Shown here: positions 31,678 through 32,579 of the stretch, one piece after another
Layout: every line of letters starts with the position of its first letter
Numbering within the stretch: the stretch's first letter is position 1
Assembly: GCF_000716875.1 (NCBI RefSeq)
Contig: NZ_JNWQ01000076.1
Coordinates: 1 to 32,579 of the forward strand
Direction: 5' to 3'
Source: Streptomyces novaecaesareae
GTDB taxonomy: Bacteria; Actinomycetota; Actinomycetes; Streptomycetales; Streptomycetaceae
Length of the DNA: 32,579 nt
Position numbers and translations under genes: made by a program
Notes under the pieces: generated by a model
What the model saw: the letters and a program-made list of their open reading frames with translations, nothing else
Told to the model about the DNA's origin: nothing
Database searches by the model: none

Positions 31678-32579
31678 CTGCGGCTGATCGTCCGTTCGCG
31701 CTGTCGCACCTGGACGCGCTGGAGGCCGAGTCGGTGCACATCTTCCGCGAGGTCGCGGGGGAGTTCGAGCGCCCGGTGATCCTGTTCTCCGGCGGCAAGG
31801 ACTCCATCCTGATGCTGCACCTGGCGCTCAAGGCCTTCGCGCCCGCCGCCATCCCGTTCTCGCTGCTGCACGTCGACACCGGGCACAACTTCCCCGAGGT
31901 GCTCGCCTACCGCGACCGCGTCGTGGCCGAGCACAACCTGCGCCTGCACGTCTCCCACGTCCAGGACTTCATCGACCGCGGCGTGCTGCGCGAGCGCCCG
32001 GACGGTACCCGCAACCCGCTGCAGACCGTCCCGCTGCTCGACGCGATCGAGAAGGGCCGCTTCGACGCCGTGTTCGGCGGCGGCCGCCGGGACGAGGAGA
32101 AAGCCCGCGCCAAGGAGCGCGTCTTCTCGCTGCGCGACGAGTTCGGCGCCTGGGACCCGCGTCGCCAGCGCCCCGAGCTGTGGTCGCTGTACAACGGCCG
32201 GCACGCGGTCGGCGAGCACGTGCGGGTCTTCCCGCTGTCCAACTGGACCGAGCTGGACGTCTGGCAGTACATCGAACGCGAGCGGATCGAACTGCCGGAG
32301 ATCTACTACGCGCACGAGCGTGAAGTCTTCCTCCGCAGCGGCATGTGGCTGACGGAGGGGGACTGGGGCGGACCGACGGACGGCGAACAGCTGGAGAAGC
32401 GGATGGTCCGCTACCGCACCGTGGGCGACATGTCCTGCACCGGCGCCGTCGACTCCGACGCCACCACCATCCAGGCCGTGATCGCCGAGATCGCCGCCAG
32501 CCGCCTCACCGAGCGCGGCGCCACCCGCGCCGACGACAAGCTGTCCGAGGCCGCGATGGAAGACCGCAAGCGCGAGGGG
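31674..32579 (+). CDS. cysD: Sulfate adenylyltransferase subunit 2 (CysD), 3' end just beyond the window
   Basis: The frame is open for 302 codons to the window edge. The PP-loop motif SGGKDS (39-44) binds ATP, and HVDTGHNFPE, GGGRRDEEKARAKER and the late RTVGDMSCTGAV are standard CysD phrases. The last visible residues (MEDRKREG) are where CysD proteins usually have only two more residues, so nearly the whole gene is here. With the GTPase subunit CysN it makes APS from sulfate and ATP, and CysC then makes PAPS. The ATG overlaps the cysC stop as ATGA. cysN is expected immediately downstream, outside the window. Confidence 0.94.
   Translation, partial: MTAADRPFALSHLDALEAESVHIFREVAGEFERPVILFSGGKDSILMLHLALKAFAPAAIPFSLLHVDTGHNFPEVLAYRDRVVAEHNLRLHVSHVQDFIDRGVLRERPDGTRNPLQTVPLLDAIEKGRFDAVFGGGRRDEEKARAKERVFSLRDEFGAWDPRRQRPELWSLYNGRHAVGEHVRVFPLSNWTELDVWQYIERERIELPEIYYAHEREVFLRSGMWLTEGDWGGPTDGEQLEKRMVRYRTVGDMSCTGAVDSDATTIQAVIAEIAASRLTERGATRADDKLSEAAMEDRKREG

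Noticed and set aside
1..32579. CRISPR array, rRNA genes or complete insertion sequences
   Set aside because: I saw no regularly spaced repeats, no rRNA sequence and no intact transposase with terminal inverted repeats.

Overview
The window is high-GC actinomycete DNA, most likely Streptomyces or a close relative such as Kitasatospora. The evidence is the strong G/C bias at third codon positions, GTG and TTG starts with GGAGG-type ribosome sites, many ATGA/GTGA stop-start overlaps, and the protein families present. It has two halves: a left accessory/decay region (1 to about 11,000) and a right biosynthetic locus (11,051 to the window end).

Left half. A gene fragment lies at the edge, followed by a relic of an RHS/YD-repeat protein, a small membrane protein, an unrecognised protein encoded divergently from a very large TPR-CHAT protease-like protein, and another unrecognised small protein. 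Next come a tyrosine integrase (8009-9259) and the 3' half of a tRNA-Pro(GGG) gene (9643-9687) with its terminator, which is an integrase attachment-site scar. Beyond it (10,022-10,930) is a gene graveyard: a frameshifted membrane/lipoprotein fragment, an RHS fragment and a SWIM-associated fragment, joined end to end.

Right half. Two divergent gene sets leave a shared intergenic region at 24,977-25,262. The leftward set encodes an amino-group carrier protein (LysW type, ending EDWGE), its LysX-like ligase, an ArgC-like reductase and a split transketolase. It continues with an acyl-CoA ligase, an acyl-CoA dehydrogenase, a metallo-beta-lactamase-fold hydrolase, a KAS III-like protein without the usual catalytic triad, a class I terpene synthase, a P450, a polyprenyl diphosphate synthase, and an SsuB/SsuC-type ABC ATPase and permease. 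The rightward set encodes an HK97-fold encapsulin shell protein, a PAPS-dependent sulfotransferase, an atypical SDR, an MFS exporter, a one-chain fusion of carrier-protein amino-acid kinase with M20 deacylase, APS kinase (CysC) and ATP sulfurylase small subunit (CysD, cut by the window end a few codons before its usual end).

How they fit together (inference). Ligase, kinase and reductase would turn a carrier-bound acidic amino acid into its semialdehyde. Transketolase would add a two-carbon ketol unit, the SDR and sulfotransferase would modify it using PAPS made by the CysC/CysD branch, and the M20 domain would release it. This matches the logic known for vazabitide/azinomycin/ficellomycin-type azabicyclic amino acids. 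Here it is combined with a terpene module, an acyl-activation module and a protein nanocompartment, so the locus looks like a Family 3 ('natural product') encapsulin gene cluster. Product, cargo and shell structure cannot be read from the DNA.
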